Shown: positions 17,337 to 26,876 of the stretch, in pieces
How the letters are laid out: every line of letters starts with the position of its first letter
Numbering within the stretch: the stretch's first letter is position 1
DNA from: Planctomycetota bacterium
GTDB lineage: Bacteria > Planctomycetota > Planctomycetia > Pirellulales > UBA1268
DNA: 40,139 nt
Assembly (NCBI GenBank): GCA_018970785.1
Contig: JAGWVR010000027.1
Coordinates: forward strand, 1-40,139
Reading direction: 5' to 3'
Notes under the pieces: generated by a model
What the model saw: only the letters and a program-made list of their open reading frames with translations
Told to the model about the DNA's origin: nothing
Databases searched by the model: none
Position numbers and translations under genes: made by a program

Positions 17337-17611
17337 GTCTCGGTTCCCGGAAGACTGGATGGGGCGGGATCGTAGGCTGCGACCGCCGGTCGAACCAGAG
17401 CGGTTCGGAGCGAAGCTCGGCCGGTCAGGCAAGCTCGGGGAGCCGGGGAGGAAAATGGACCACTTCCCGGTCGCGGTCCGCCGCATCCCCGGGGGCGACG
17501 GTCCCCGACCCGCTCGCGCCGCACGGGCCGTTCTGGTTCCCTCCGGTATCATTGGTCCGGACGTGGCGCGGCCACGCCGTCGGGTGGTCGGTCGGTGGCG
17601 ACGGGATCGGC

Positions 17612-19057
17612 ATGATGCCCAAGCGGAACCTCGTGACCCTGTTCGTCGTTCCGCTGCTGTGTCTCGTCGCCTGGGCCGCGCGCGACAGGGGCGTCCATGG
17701 CCGGCGCTTCGGCGAGGTGCTTGCGAAGATCGAGCGCGGCTACCTCGAGCCGGTCGACGACGCGGCACTGTTCCACCGGGCGATGGATGGCGTGTTCGCC
17801 GGTCTCGACGAGCATTCCGCCTACCTCTCCGGCACCGAGATCGACGACCTCGACGCCGATCTCGGCCAGCAGTTCGGCGGAGTCGGCCTGCAGTTGGCCG
17901 CCGACCCGCGCGACCGGACGATCGTCGTCGACGACGTGTTGGCCGGCAGCCCGGCCTGGCGCGAGGGGATCCGCCCCGGCGAGCGGATCGTCGCGGTCGA
18001 CGGCGAGGCGGCGGCGGGGCGCCCGCTCCGCGAAGTCGTCGCCCGGCTCCGGGGCCGACCACAGACCCGGGTGAACGTCGACCTCGCCCCGCCGCGCGAC
18101 GACCCGGCCGCGATGACCGCCGACGACGGCCAGCCCGTGCCGGTGCGCACCGCCACGCTGGCTCGAGAGTTGCTGCGGTCCGAGACGGTCCGTGGCGACC
18201 GGCGCCGGGACGACGGCGGCTGGGAGTGGCGCCTCGAGGGGGACGAGCGGGTGGCGCTGGTGCGGATCGCGTCGTTCGGCGAGGGCACCGTCGCCGAACT
18301 CGACGCCGCGCTCGACGCGATCGCCGCGGGAAGCCCACCGCTGGCCGGCCTGGTCGTCGACCTGCGCGGCAACGGTGGCGGACTGCTGTCGACCGCGATC
18401 GAAGTCTGCGACCGGTTCCTCGACCGCGGGGTGATCGTCTCGACCCGGTCACGCCCCGCCGGACCGCGGCAGGCGGCGTCGCCGGACAACGTCGACGTCA
18501 GGCGAGCCACCGCCGGGGAGCGCCTCGCGGGGGTGCCCGTCGCGGTGCTCGTGGACGGGATGACCGCCAGCGCCGGTGAGATCGTCGCCGCCTGCCTGCA
18601 GGACAACGCCCGGTCGATCACGGTCGGGAGCCGCACCTTCGGCAAGGGTACGGTGCAGTCGCTCCTGCCGCTGGGCGACGGGAGCAGCATGATCAAGCTG
18701 ACCACGGCGGAGTATCTCCGCCCCAACGGAACGACGATCCACCGGCGTCCTCACCACCGCGACGACGATGTCTGGGGAGTATCGCCTGATCCAGCCGGGG
18801 CGATCACGCCGACCGGCGAGGTCCAGCACGAACTCCAGTCCTGGCGCCGCGGCCGCGACCGCGTGCCGGCGGGGGCGGCATCGTCCCCGCCGGCCGCCGA
18901 CCCGGCGCTGTCGATGCCGCGCCACGCCGATCCGGTCCTCGGCCGTGCCCTCGCCCTTCTCGACGGCGATGCCCGCCTCGGCACCGCGTCGGCAGGCACC
19001 GCTGACCGGTCCGGTCAGCTGCCGAGCAATTCCGCCCGCACCTCGGCGGCGAGGTAG
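17612..19057 (+). CDS. S41 carboxyl-terminal processing protease
   Basis: The 481-residue protein is a Ctp/Tsp-like protease. It has an N-terminal anchor or signal (LVTLFVVPLLCLVAWAA), a cap region, a PDZ domain around GGVGLQLAAD and GIRPGERIVAVDGE, and the S41 catalytic domain. The catalytic serine is S320 in DGMTASAGEI and the lysine is K345 in FGKGTVQ, 25 residues apart as in Tsp. It would act in the periplasm on protein C-termini. ATG codons at 17612 and 17615 are both possible starts. The last 43 nt overlap the 3' end of convergent folC. The final residues are Ser/Ala/Arg-rich and probably have little structural role. Confidence 0.93.
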   Translation: MMPKRNLVTLFVVPLLCLVAWAARDRGVHGRRFGEVLAKIERGYLEPVDDAALFHRAMDGVFAGLDEHSAYLSGTEIDDLDADLGQQFGGVGLQLAADPRDRTIVVDDVLAGSPAWREGIRPGERIVAVDGEAAAGRPLREVVARLRGRPQTRVNVDLAPPRDDPAAMTADDGQPVPVRTATLARELLRSETVRGDRRRDDGGWEWRLEGDERVALVRIASFGEGTVAELDAALDAIAAGSPPLAGLVVDLRGNGGGLLSTAIEVCDRFLDRGVIVSTRSRPAGPRQAASPDNVDVRRATAGERLAGVPVAVLVDGMTASAGEIVAACLQDNARSITVGSRTFGKGTVQSLLPLGDGSSMIKLTTAEYLRPNGTTIHRRPHHRDDDVWGVSPDPAGAITPTGEVQHELQSWRRGRDRVPAGAASSPPAADPALSMPRHADPVLGRALALLDGDARLGTASAGTADRSGQLPSNSARTSAAR

Positions 19058-20400
19058 AAGCTCCCGGCGACGCAGATGCTCCCGCGCTTTCCGGCGAGCG
19101 CCCGTGCGGCGGCGAGCGCGGCCGACGGCGACTCCGCTTCCGTGGCGTGCCTGAGGCCGACACGGGCGCAGGCGGCGCGGAGACGGGCCCATGATGCCGC
19201 CCGCGGGCTCGAGCGGAAGCGCGTGAGGATCACCCGGTCGAAGCAGCCGGCAGCTCCGGCGAGCATCGGCTCGATCTGCTTGTCGTCGCTGACCGCGAAC
19301 ACGAGCACGCGCGGCCGCGCCCCCTCGATCACCGGCGCGAGCGTCTCGACGAGGGCCGTGATCGACGCGACGTTGTGGGCGGCATCGACGACGATCAACG
19401 GCCGGCTGCCGAGGACCTCGACCCGGGCCGGAAGCCTTGCCGTGGCCAGTCCCCGGGCGATCGCCTCCTCGGGCACGGCGACGCCGAGGGTGTCGAGCCG
19501 ACGGGCCGCCACCACCGCCAGCGCGGCATTGTCGGCCTGGTGCCGCCCCGGCATCGCCACGGGGTAGTCGCGACGGCCGGGCGCCGCGCCATCGTCCGGT
19601 GGCAGCAGCGACAGCCGCCCGGCGCCGAGCCCACGGCCGGGGAGGTAGACGGCTTCGAAATCGCGGTCGATCTCGGTGAGCGGCGCCCGGCGGCGCCGGG
19701 CCGTGGTGGCGATGACGCGCCGGGCCGCCGGAGCGCGGACGCCGCTGATCACCGGCACGCCACGGCGGATGATTCCCGCCTTCTCGGCGGCGATCTTGCC
19801 GACCGTCCGGCCGAGGAGATGCATGTGGTCGAGGCTGATGCTCGTGATGATCGACAGCACCGGACGGCAGGTGTTGGTGGCGTCGAGTCGCCCGCCGAGT
19901 CCCGTCTCCAGAACCGCCACCCGGAGCCGCTCGCGCGCGAAGTGAAGCAGCGCCGCCGCGGTCACGATCTCGAACCAGGTCGGCCCGCGGCCGCCGCGCC
20001 GCGCGGCGGAGCGGTCGAGGGCCTCGACCGCCGGCATCACCGTGGCGAACACCCGCGTCAGGTCGCGTTCCGTGATCGGCGTGCCGTCGACGCAGATCCG
20101 TTCTTCGAGGCGGTGGACGTGTGGCGAGAGGTAGAGCCCGACACGGTGCCCGGCGGCGCCGAGGATCGCGGCGAGCATCGTGGCGGTCGAGCCTTTCCCC
20201 TTGGTGCCCGCCAGATGGACCGCGGGAATGCGGTCCTGCGGCTTGCCCAGGGCGGCCAGCAGACGCCGCATCCGTGCCAGGGCGAAGGTGCCTCCGCCCG
20301 GCGACGCGGGTACGACGCGCTCGTGGTTCACCCGCCGATCGAGCCAGGCGATGATTTCGCCGCGGCTCGGCAGGCGCCCCGATTCGCGCGGTGCGGGCAT
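19015..20400 (-). CDS. folC: Folylpolyglutamate/dihydrofolate synthase
   Basis: The 461-residue Mur-ligase-fold enzyme adds glutamate to folates. The P-loop is HLAGTKGKGSTATML. Further marks are YLSPHVHRLEERI, ETGLGGRLDATN, ITSISLDHMHLLG, the KIAAEKAGIIRRGVPVI block and VVDAAHNVAS. These are the FolC signature segments, including the folate-site TGLGGRLDATN. Length is normal. ATG 20400 has GGGAG about 11 nt upstream. Its 3' end overlaps the convergent protease gene by 43 nt. In other bacteria folC often lies next to accD; here accD is 1.3 kb away on the same strand, separated by an oppositely oriented barrel gene. Confidence 0.95.
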   Translation of the reverse strand: MPAPRESGRLPSRGEIIAWLDRRVNHERVVPASPGGGTFALARMRRLLAALGKPQDRIPAVHLAGTKGKGSTATMLAAILGAAGHRVGLYLSPHVHRLEERICVDGTPITERDLTRVFATVMPAVEALDRSAARRGGRGPTWFEIVTAAALLHFARERLRVAVLETGLGGRLDATNTCRPVLSIITSISLDHMHLLGRTVGKIAAEKAGIIRRGVPVISGVRAPAARRVIATTARRRRAPLTEIDRDFEAVYLPGRGLGAGRLSLLPPDDGAAPGRRDYPVAMPGRHQADNAALAVVAARRLDTLGVAVPEEAIARGLATARLPARVEVLGSRPLIVVDAAHNVASITALVETLAPVIEGARPRVLVFAVSDDKQIEPMLAGAAGCFDRVILTRFRSSPRAASWARLRAACARVGLRHATEAESPSAALAAARALAGKRGSICVAGSFYLAAEVRAELLGS

Positions 20401-20502
20401 CTTGCGCAGGCTCCCAGGATGATCCCGCCAGCGAGTGTAGCGGGGCGCGGCGGCGGGGAAGCGGTCTTGATTCCACCCCCCGCCGGCACCGACTCTCCCG
20501 CC

Positions 20503-21702
20503 ATGCTCCTCACCCGTTCGCAGCCGTGTCGTTCCGTTTCGCCCGTGCCGGCCTTCCGGGCGCTGCGCCGGATCGGTCTCGTGGCCGCCTTCTCGCTCGC
20601 CGGCGGAGCGACCGTTCTGGCGACCGAGTTGCTGCCTGCTGCCGGGGAGCCACCGCCGGTCATGTACCTTCCCGATCCCGGGGCGACGGGGAGCGTCGCC
20701 GGCCTCCCGGCATGGGTCGATCCTGACCGGCCGCCTCCCTGGCCGCGATGGGAGATTGCCGTCAATGGTCTGGTGATGACCAGAACGATCGGCGCCGGGA
20801 CCGCGACGATGCAACCGCTGGCCGACGGCCGCCAACTCACCACCGGTGATGCCGCGGCCACCTGGCCCGGCGGCGTCGAGCTGCGCGTCGGGCGCTGGTT
20901 CGGCGAACGCCAGCGCCAGGCGCTCGAGGTCGTCTACTGGGGGGGGTACGGGATCGGGTCGTCGGCGGGACTGTCGGCCGCTCCGCCGACGATCATGGCG
21001 ATCCCCCAGCCCCAGTTCCCGGGGGTCACGGTCGGCGGAGTGCCGGCCACGCTCTGGCTCGACGACGCCTCGGCGCAGGAGCTGGGTCGCACCGACCTGG
21101 TCAACAACGTCGAGATCAACTGGATCCTCGCCGGGGGGGAACGCCCCGAATTCCCGCCGCGCTCGCAAAGCCTCCATTTCGCCTGGCTGGCCGGCTTCCG
21201 CTTCTTCCAAGTCGGCGACACGCTCTCCCTGGCGACGACCGCCGCCGACCCCGCCGCCGGCGCGCTGCTCTTTCAGGTGGCCACCAACAACAACCTCCTC
21301 GGTGGCCAACTCGGCGCCCGGCTCGACTGGCGATTCGCGGAGCGCTGGCGGATCGACGTCGTGCCCAAGTTCATGATCGCCGGCAACGCGTTGACCAACA
21401 CCACCACGCTGTCCGGCCCAGGCGGCACTCCGGCGCTGTTCGCCGGCGGGATCCCCGTCGACGTCCACGCCACGGGAAGCGTGTTCTCCTGGCTGGGGTC
21501 GCTCGACGCCGCGGTCGCCTGGGACATCACGGACCGCTGGACGCTGTCGATCGGATACCGCCTGGTCGGCGTCGGCGACATCGCCCAGGCCGACGGGCAA
21601 TGGCCCCCGGTGCTCGTCTCAGCCGGGGCGCTGGAGACGATTTCCGCCGGCTCCAGCACGCTCGTCCACGGCGGCTTCGCCGGGTTCGTGAGCCGTTTCT
21701 GA
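20503..21702 (+). CDS. BBP7-like outer-membrane beta-barrel protein
   Basis: The 399-residue protein has a signal peptide (RIGLVAAFSLAGGATVLATE). It continues as alternating strands typical of the BBP7 outer-membrane family of Pirellula and relatives. Examples are WEIAVNGLVMTRTIG, LRVGRWFGERQRQALEVVYWG, FAWLAGFRFFQVGD and WTLSIGYRLVGVGDIA. It ends in SRF, a terminal phenylalanine as in many outer-membrane barrels. BBP7 proteins are recognised by sequence, but their cargo is not established. ATG 20503 is the first Met before the signal peptide. It is convergent with accD (14-nt gap) and divergent from folC (102 nt). Confidence 0.85.
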   Translation: MLLTRSQPCRSVSPVPAFRALRRIGLVAAFSLAGGATVLATELLPAAGEPPPVMYLPDPGATGSVAGLPAWVDPDRPPPWPRWEIAVNGLVMTRTIGAGTATMQPLADGRQLTTGDAAATWPGGVELRVGRWFGERQRQALEVVYWGGYGIGSSAGLSAAPPTIMAIPQPQFPGVTVGGVPATLWLDDASAQELGRTDLVNNVEINWILAGGERPEFPPRSQSLHFAWLAGFRFFQVGDTLSLATTAADPAAGALLFQVATNNNLLGGQLGARLDWRFAERWRIDVVPKFMIAGNALTNTTTLSGPGGTPALFAGGIPVDVHATGSVFSWLGSLDAAVAWDITDRWTLSIGYRLVGVGDIAQADGQWPPVLVSAGALETISAGSSTLVHGGFAGFVSRF

Positions 21703-21716
21703 GGCCCGCACGGCGG

Positions 21717-22583
21717 TCAGCCGCCGCAGTAGTCGATCGCCCGGGCGATCTCGCTCTTGAGCTGCGGCCGGGCGACGATCCGGTCGATGAAGCCGTGCTC
21801 GAGGAGGAATTCGCTCGTCTGGAATCCCTTCGGCAGTTCGACGCGGATCGTCGCCTTGATCGTCCGCGGGCCGGCGAACCCGATCAGCGCCCGGGGTTCG
21901 GCGAACACCAGGTCGCCGAGCGATGCGAAGCTGGCCGCCACGCCCCCCATCGTCGGATTGGTGAGCACCGAGATGAACAGCCCGCCCGCGGCCGAGTGAC
22001 GGGCGAGCGCTGCCGACACCTTGGCCATCTGCATCAGCGACAGGATCCCCTCGTGCATCCGCGCCCCGCCGCCGGAGGCACTGATGATGATCAGCGGCAG
22101 CCGGTCGGCGGTGGCCCGTTCGACCAGCCGGGTGAGCCGCTCGCCGACCACGCTCCCCATGCTTCCCATGATGAACGACGAGTCGGTGACGCCGCAGGCG
22201 ACCCGTCGGGCACGGATCATGCCTGTGCCGGTGAGGGCGGCGTCCGAGAGCCCCGTGCGGCGCTGCTCGGAGACGAGGCGTTCGGCGTAGGCCTTCTTGT
22301 CGCGGAACCCGAGCGGATCGGTGGGGCGGAGGGTCGCGTCCCACTCCTCGAAGGTGCCGTCGTCGAGGAGTTGGCCGATGCGCTCGGCGGCGGAGACATA
22401 CCAGTGGAAACCACACTGCGGGCAGACGTTGAGCAGCGCGGCCGCCTGCTTGCGGTAGATCGTCGCCTGGCAGCCGTCGCACTTCTGCCACAGGCCCTCG
22501 GGCACGCCCCGCTTTGGCCGGGGACCGTGCGCCGGGCCACTGGGGGCGGTGCCATTGGGGCGGTGGTCGATGCCGGGTTCCAT
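21717..22583 (-). CDS. accD: Acetyl-CoA carboxylase carboxyltransferase subunit beta
   Basis: The 288-residue beta subunit of acetyl-CoA carboxyltransferase transfers carboxyl from biotin to acetyl-CoA in the first step of fatty-acid synthesis. The N-terminal zinc ribbon is visible as CDGC and CPQC. The crotonase-like core has [44 protein letters not shown] and the [11 protein letters not shown] segment. ATG 22583 was preferred because it gives about 30 residues before the zinc ribbon, as in E. coli; GTG at 22622 would add 13 more. The partner AccA is not in the window. Confidence 0.96.
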   Translation of the reverse strand: MEPGIDHRPNGTAPSGPAHGPRPKRGVPEGLWQKCDGCQATIYRKQAAALLNVCPQCGFHWYVSAAERIGQLLDDGTFEEWDATLRPTDPLGFRDKKAYAERLVSEQRRTGLSDAALTGTGMIRARRVACGVTDSSFIMGSMGSVVGERLTRLVERATADRLPLIIISASGGGARMHEGILSLMQMAKVSAALARHSAAGGLFISVLTNPTMGGVAASFASLGDLVFAEPRALIGFAGPRTIKATIRVELPKGFQTSEFLLEHGFIDRIVARPQLKSEIARAIDYCGG

Positions 22584-22724
22584 CGGCCGGGTGTCCAGTG
22601 GTCGGGGAGCGAAAGCCCCCACGTCGATCAGCAGGCGTGACCGGCGGCGCGGGCACCCGCCACGCCTGGCAGTGTAGTGGCCCGCCCGAGCGCCGGCAGC
22701 GCCGTTTTCGCTGGCACCGGGCGG

Positions 22725-23459
22725 TCAGGGAACGGCGGGCCCCGCCGCGGCGCGGGCCCGCCGCTCGAGATCGCCGATCGCCGTACCGTAGTCGGCGGCA
22801 CGGATCACGGCGCTTCCGGCGACGATCAACTCGGCGCCGGCAGCGGCCGCGGGGCCGATCGTGGCCGCGTTGATGCCGCCGTCGACTCCGAGCCGGAGGC
22901 GCCGGCCCACCCCGCGCCGCGCGGCGAGCCAACGGAGCTTGTCGAGTGCCGACGGCTCGAACGCCTGGCCGCCGAGACCCGGCTCCACGCTCATCACCAG
23001 CACGCCGTCGCACGCGCCGAGCCAGGGGGCGAGCCGCTCGACCGGCGTGCCCGGGCTGACGGCGAGATGGCCGCGGATCTTGTGGTCGGAAATCTTGCCG
23101 AGCGTCGCCGCCGGATTGACCAGCGCCTCGACGTGAACGGTGAGGATGTCGGCACCGGCGCCCGCATACTCGCCGACGACGTCGTCGGGATCCTCGACCA
23201 TCAGATGGACTTCGAGGGGCAACCGCGTCGCGCGCCGGACCGCCTCGACGACGACGCGACCGTAGGTCAGCTGCGGCACGAACCGGCCGTCCATGATGTC
23301 GAGGTGCAGCGCCGCCGCCCCGGCGGCCTCGAGGCGCTGAACCTCATGGGCGAGGTGCCCGAAGTCACACAGCAACAGCGCCGGTAGCACGACCGGCAAC
23401 GGTCCCGGGATCGGCTCCGCCGGAGGGTCATCGCGCTTTCCGGTCACGATCGTGTCCAT
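22725..23459 (-). CDS. rpe: Ribulose-phosphate 3-epimerase
   Basis: The 244-residue TIM-barrel enzyme interconverts ribulose 5-phosphate and xylulose 5-phosphate. Recognised sites are LHLDIMDGRFVPQLTYG (metal-binding His and Asp plus Met), VHLMVEDPD (second His), MSVEPGLGGQAF (phosphate loop) and GVDGGIN (second metal Asp). The N-terminal strand reads LPALLLCDF where most family members have PS(I/L)L, so the conserved serine there is alanine. The first 25 or so residues are an unusual extension before the barrel. The gene is 141 nt upstream of accD on the same strand and 60 nt downstream of the DUF4384 lipoprotein gene. Confidence 0.94.
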   Translation of the reverse strand: MDTIVTGKRDDPPAEPIPGPLPVVLPALLLCDFGHLAHEVQRLEAAGAAALHLDIMDGRFVPQLTYGRVVVEAVRRATRLPLEVHLMVEDPDDVVGEYAGAGADILTVHVEALVNPAATLGKISDHKIRGHLAVSPGTPVERLAPWLGACDGVLVMSVEPGLGGQAFEPSALDKLRWLAARRGVGRRLRLGVDGGINAATIGPAAAAGAELIVAGSAVIRAADYGTAIGDLERRARAAAGPAVP

Positions 23460-23519
23460 CGCCCGCTCCGCGCCTCCTGTCGCATCCGTTCGGGGTTGCC
23501 GGGGACCGGCAGCCCCCGG

Positions 23520-24413
23520 TCACGGCGCCGCCCCGGCATCGTCCCCCGCCCGGGAAACCAGCGGGATCGAGAGGATCATTTCCGGCTTGCCGGCACCGGC
23601 AGCGCCGTAGGTGACGGCGAGGTTGGAGGACGATCCGGGTTCCGGCGGGAAGACGTGGGTCTTGGCCCGCGCCGGCGCCTTCCTCGAGAGCTTCGGGCTC
23701 GTGCCGCGCGTCACGACACCGCTGGTGAGATTGTCGAGCGCCGCCTTGGCCGCGGAACCTTCGCCGTCGGATTTCGACTCGAGGCCCCCGTCCTGCTTGC
23801 CAGCCTGCGCGGCGAACGTGTTGCGGGCGAGGAGGCGGACGTTGTCGGAGGGTTCGTACGTCGCGACGACGAGGAGCTCCTCCTTGCCAGCCGGGGGCTC
23901 GAACTGGAAGAAGTCGGCCTCGGGCAGGGAAATCTCCTGCCCCTTGGCGACGCGCAGTGGCTGCTCGCCGGTGGTGGGGAGGAGGATCGTCAGCGTTCCC
24001 GTCGGGCCTTTGTTGAAGACGTAGACGTAGACGTCGTCGTCGGGCTTGATCCGCACGCAGATCTCGTCGCCGATCTTGAACACGTGGGCATGGGGATCGA
24101 CCGGAGTCTCGTTGCCGTTAGCATCGGGGAGCATCACGGTGTATTCGAGGATCATCGACACCGAGTCGGGGGGGAGCGACTTGCGGATGATGTTCCTGGT
24201 CGCCACCTGACCGTCTTCGTCAGCCTCTGGCGCCGTCGGGGCCGCGGCGACCGGGGCGGGTGACCCAGTCGCCGGAGCCGGCGCGGTACGGCTGCCGCAA
24301 CCACTGGAAAACGACCCGACGGCGACGCAGCCGGCCGCGAGGAGCGGTGCGGTGGCCCACCGCAGGCGGCCCCCAAGCGTGCGTCCCGGAGAAGGCAAAC
24401 GGGTCTGGTGCAT
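23520..24413 (-). CDS. Probable DUF4384 lipoprotein
   Basis: The 297-residue protein begins with a basic segment and a hydrophobic stretch ending SFSSGCGS. This could be a loose lipobox with the cysteine as the lipidated residue. A Pro/Ala spacer follows. The core has VFKIGDEICVRIKPDDD, YVYVFNKGPTGTLTILLPT and ISLPEADFFQFEPPAGKEEL, the pattern of the DUF4384 domain. In other bacteria that domain occurs on secreted or kinase-associated proteins. A less structured Ser/Lys-rich region and a C-terminal strand segment complete it. GGGGAG, 6-7 nt upstream, supports ATG 24413. Its function is unknown. It is divergent from the cyclase gene (188 nt). Confidence 0.83.
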   Translation of the reverse strand: MHQTRLPSPGRTLGGRLRWATAPLLAAGCVAVGSFSSGCGSRTAPAPATGSPAPVAAAPTAPEADEDGQVATRNIIRKSLPPDSVSMILEYTVMLPDANGNETPVDPHAHVFKIGDEICVRIKPDDDVYVYVFNKGPTGTLTILLPTTGEQPLRVAKGQEISLPEADFFQFEPPAGKEELLVVATYEPSDNVRLLARNTFAAQAGKQDGGLESKSDGEGSAAKAALDNLTSGVVTRGTSPKLSRKAPARAKTHVFPPEPGSSSNLAVTYGAAGAGKPEMILSIPLVSRAGDDAGAAP

Positions 24414-24601
24414 GGATGGCTCCCCGTGAAGTGAAGGCAGCGGGCGCGGTTCCCCGCCGAAGTGTATCGCCCGTGTCGGACGCCGCGCCCGGGGCCGTGC
24501 CACGGGTTCGGCCGCTTGACGGTCCTCTGCGGTCCCCAGAGCATACCGGCAGGTCCGGTGACCCGAGCCGCCGGTCAATCCGGGAGGAAGGAACGCTACC
24601 C

Positions 24602-26416
24602 GTGAACACCCCGCTGTGGTTGATCGTGGAGCGCAGCGGCGTTGCCGCTCCCTGTTTCAAGGGGGCCGCCGACGCGATCGTCGAGTTGGGGCGCGTCGAC
24701 GCGCGCGGGGCGACCGAGGAGCTGTTCGTCCCCCATCGCTCGACCGGGTTTTTCCGGCTGCCGATCGCCTCCCAGGAGCAGAAGTCGGTCTCGCGGCGTC
24801 AGTTGCACCTCGCCAGGCTCGAGGGCGACCGGGTCCGGGTGACCAACAAGAGCGCGTCGGTGGACGTCGCCGTCGACGGCCGGGAGGCGGTCAAGGCGAA
24901 CCAGTCCGCCGATCTTCCCCTCCCCGTGACGCTCCACATCAAGACCGACGACGACACGCTCCGGGTCGCCGTCCATGCCGACGAACCGCGGCCTGCCGCC
25001 GCTGCCGGCAGCGCCGGCGAGGCGACCGTCAATCTGTCGACGCTGCTGGCCGGTGTGCCGGGCGACCAGGCCGGCTCGATGGTCGACTGGTGGCGCCGGG
25101 TGATCGAGGTGCTCCAGAGCGCGGCACACACCGAGGAGTTCTACCGCAAGGCGACGCGGGCGCTGGTCGACCTGATCGGGCTCGACGTCGGCGCGGTGTT
25201 CGTCGTCAAGGGAGACGATCTGCGGCTCGTCGATCTCCACTCCCCCGGCGGCACGCCGACCCGCCCGAGCCGGTCACTGTGCGACCGCGTGCGGACGAGC
25301 AAGCAGTCGATCCGCGCGCTCCCCGCGCCCGGCGGCGACTTGATGATGACCAACCAGGCGGCCATCGAGGCGGTCGTCGCGGCCCCGATCCTCGACCGGT
25401 CCGGAGCGGTGATCGGTGTCCTCTACGGTCACCGTTCCCGACAGCCGCAGTCCGACGAGAATCCGACGATCTCGCATCTCGAGCAGCTGCTCGTCGAGAC
25501 GCTAGCCAGCGGCGTCGCCACCGGCCTGTCGCGCCTCGACGAGCAGCGGCAGAAGAACGAGCAGCGGGCGACGTTCGCCCAGTTCTTCAGCCGTGAGCTC
25601 GCCGAGGAGCTGGAGAAGAACCCCGGCATGCTCGAGGGGCGCGAGACCGACGTGACGGTGCTGTTCTGCGACATCCGTGGGTTCAGCGCCGTCAGTGAGC
25701 GGCTCGCGCCGGTCAAGACGATGAACTGGATCCACCACATCCTCACCGAGCTGTCGGCGGAGGTGGTCGAGGCCGGTGGCGTGGTCGTCGATTACGTCGG
25801 CGACGAACTGCTGGCGATGTGGGGGGCACCCACGTCGCAGCCCGACCATGCGATTCGCGCCTGCCGCGCCGCACGGCGGATGCGACAGCGTCTGCAGGCG
25901 ATCAACGAGCGTTGGCAGGGGGAGATCGGCTGCCGGACCGACGTCGGGATCGGGATCAACACCTCCCGGGCCTGCGTCGGCAACACCGGGTCGAAGCAGA
26001 AATTCAAGTACGGTCCCCTCGGCAATGGCGTCAACCTCGGCAGCCGCGTCCAAGGGACGACCAAGTACCTGCGCGTACCGGCGGTCGTCACCGGGGCCAC
26101 ACGTCGGCAACTCGACGACTCGTTCCTGCTCCGCCGGCTGTGCAGCGTGCGCGTCGTCAACATCGCCGAGCCGGTCGACCTGTTCGAGCTCGACTGCGGC
26201 GGCGAAGAAGGGCGGAAGGAACTGTTCTCGCGCTACGAAGAGGCGCTGGCTTGTTTCGAGAAAGCGGACTTCCGTCGCGCGGCGGGGGGCTTGGGGACGC
26301 TCCTCGAGCGGTTTCCCGACGACGGTCCGGCGCTCGTGCTGCTGTCGCGGTCGGTCGACGCGATGGTCCACCCGCCGCACGAGTTCTCGGCCGTCTGGCA
26401 GTTGCCGGGCAAGTGA
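24602..26416 (+). CDS. FHA-GAF-class III nucleotidyl cyclase-like protein
   Basis: The 604-residue protein has an N-terminal FHA-like domain (VSRRQLHLARLEGDRVRV) and a GAF domain (about residues 160-300, ending VVAAPILDRSGAVIGVLYGHR). A linker helix leads to a class III cyclase domain (about 345-530). The first metal aspartate is D357 in FCDIRGFS and the second is D401 in DYVGDELLAMWG. The transition-state Asn and Arg are in VNLGSR. The usual substrate-defining lysine position is D397 and the usual aspartate position is K469 (FKYGPLG), a swapped pair. A short helical C-terminal region follows. GTG 24602 was chosen because GGAGGAAGG lies about 10 nt upstream. The nucleotide it would cyclise is not predictable. 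Confidence 0.9.
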   Translation: MNTPLWLIVERSGVAAPCFKGAADAIVELGRVDARGATEELFVPHRSTGFFRLPIASQEQKSVSRRQLHLARLEGDRVRVTNKSASVDVAVDGREAVKANQSADLPLPVTLHIKTDDDTLRVAVHADEPRPAAAAGSAGEATVNLSTLLAGVPGDQAGSMVDWWRRVIEVLQSAAHTEEFYRKATRALVDLIGLDVGAVFVVKGDDLRLVDLHSPGGTPTRPSRSLCDRVRTSKQSIRALPAPGGDLMMTNQAAIEAVVAAPILDRSGAVIGVLYGHRSRQPQSDENPTISHLEQLLVETLASGVATGLSRLDEQRQKNEQRATFAQFFSRELAEELEKNPGMLEGRETDVTVLFCDIRGFSAVSERLAPVKTMNWIHHILTELSAEVVEAGGVVVDYVGDELLAMWGAPTSQPDHAIRACRAARRMRQRLQAINERWQGEIGCRTDVGIGINTSRACVGNTGSKQKFKYGPLGNGVNLGSRVQGTTKYLRVPAVVTGATRRQLDDSFLLRRLCSVRVVNIAEPVDLFELDCGGEEGRKELFSRYEEALACFEKADFRRAAGGLGTLLERFPDDGPALVLLSRSVDAMVHPPHEFSAVWQLPGK

Positions 26417-26435
26417 ATGCTCGGCGCCGGTGCCG

Positions 26436-26876
26436 CTACCACCGCGGCCCGACGTTGCGGTAACCGAGCCCACCCCCCTGGAACCGGCTGCCGTGCCACC
26501 AGTTGAGTTCGATGTGCTTGGGGAACAGGATCCCGGTGTAGTCCGTGCCCCAGGTGCCGTCGGTGGCACGCCGATGCTCTCCCTGCCGCGCCCGGGGCCG
26601 GGCGCCGCCACCGACGAAATAGCCGGTCTCGTGCGGTGACTCCGTCGGCTTGGCGAACGGTGAGAGGCACTGCGGATTGCCGGCGCGGGCGAACTGATTG
26701 CCCTGGAAATGCCGCCGTTCGGTCGCCGGTCGCCCCATCGGCGGGGAGAGATCGGCGCCGATCGCCGGCACTGCCGCCGCCACCACGACGACGAGGGCCC
26801 GGAGGGATCGAGCGGAAGGGAGCAGCAGCGCACGCGGTGCCGGGCGCGTCGACGGCTGGATCCGGGGTCGTCGCAT
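26436..26876 (-). CDS. Small secreted planctomycete protein of unknown function
   Basis: The 146-residue protein has an N-terminal signal peptide (LRALVVVVAAAVPAIGA). The C-terminal half reads SPHETGYFVGGGAR, DGTWGTDYTGILF, LNWWHG and FQGGGLGYRN. Gly/Tyr/Trp-rich small proteins with the same order of TGYxVGGG, DGTWGxDY and W.HG.R.QGG are familiar from Pirellulales genomes, so this is probably a real gene. No enzymatic motif is visible. It is convergent with the cyclase gene (19 nt) and divergent from the decahaem cytochrome (283 nt). Its start at 26876 is the first in-frame Met before the signal. Confidence 0.78.
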   Translation of the reverse strand: MRRPRIQPSTRPAPRALLLPSARSLRALVVVVAAAVPAIGADLSPPMGRPATERRHFQGNQFARAGNPQCLSPFAKPTESPHETGYFVGGGARPRARQGEHRRATDGTWGTDYTGILFPKHIELNWWHGSRFQGGGLGYRNVGPRW

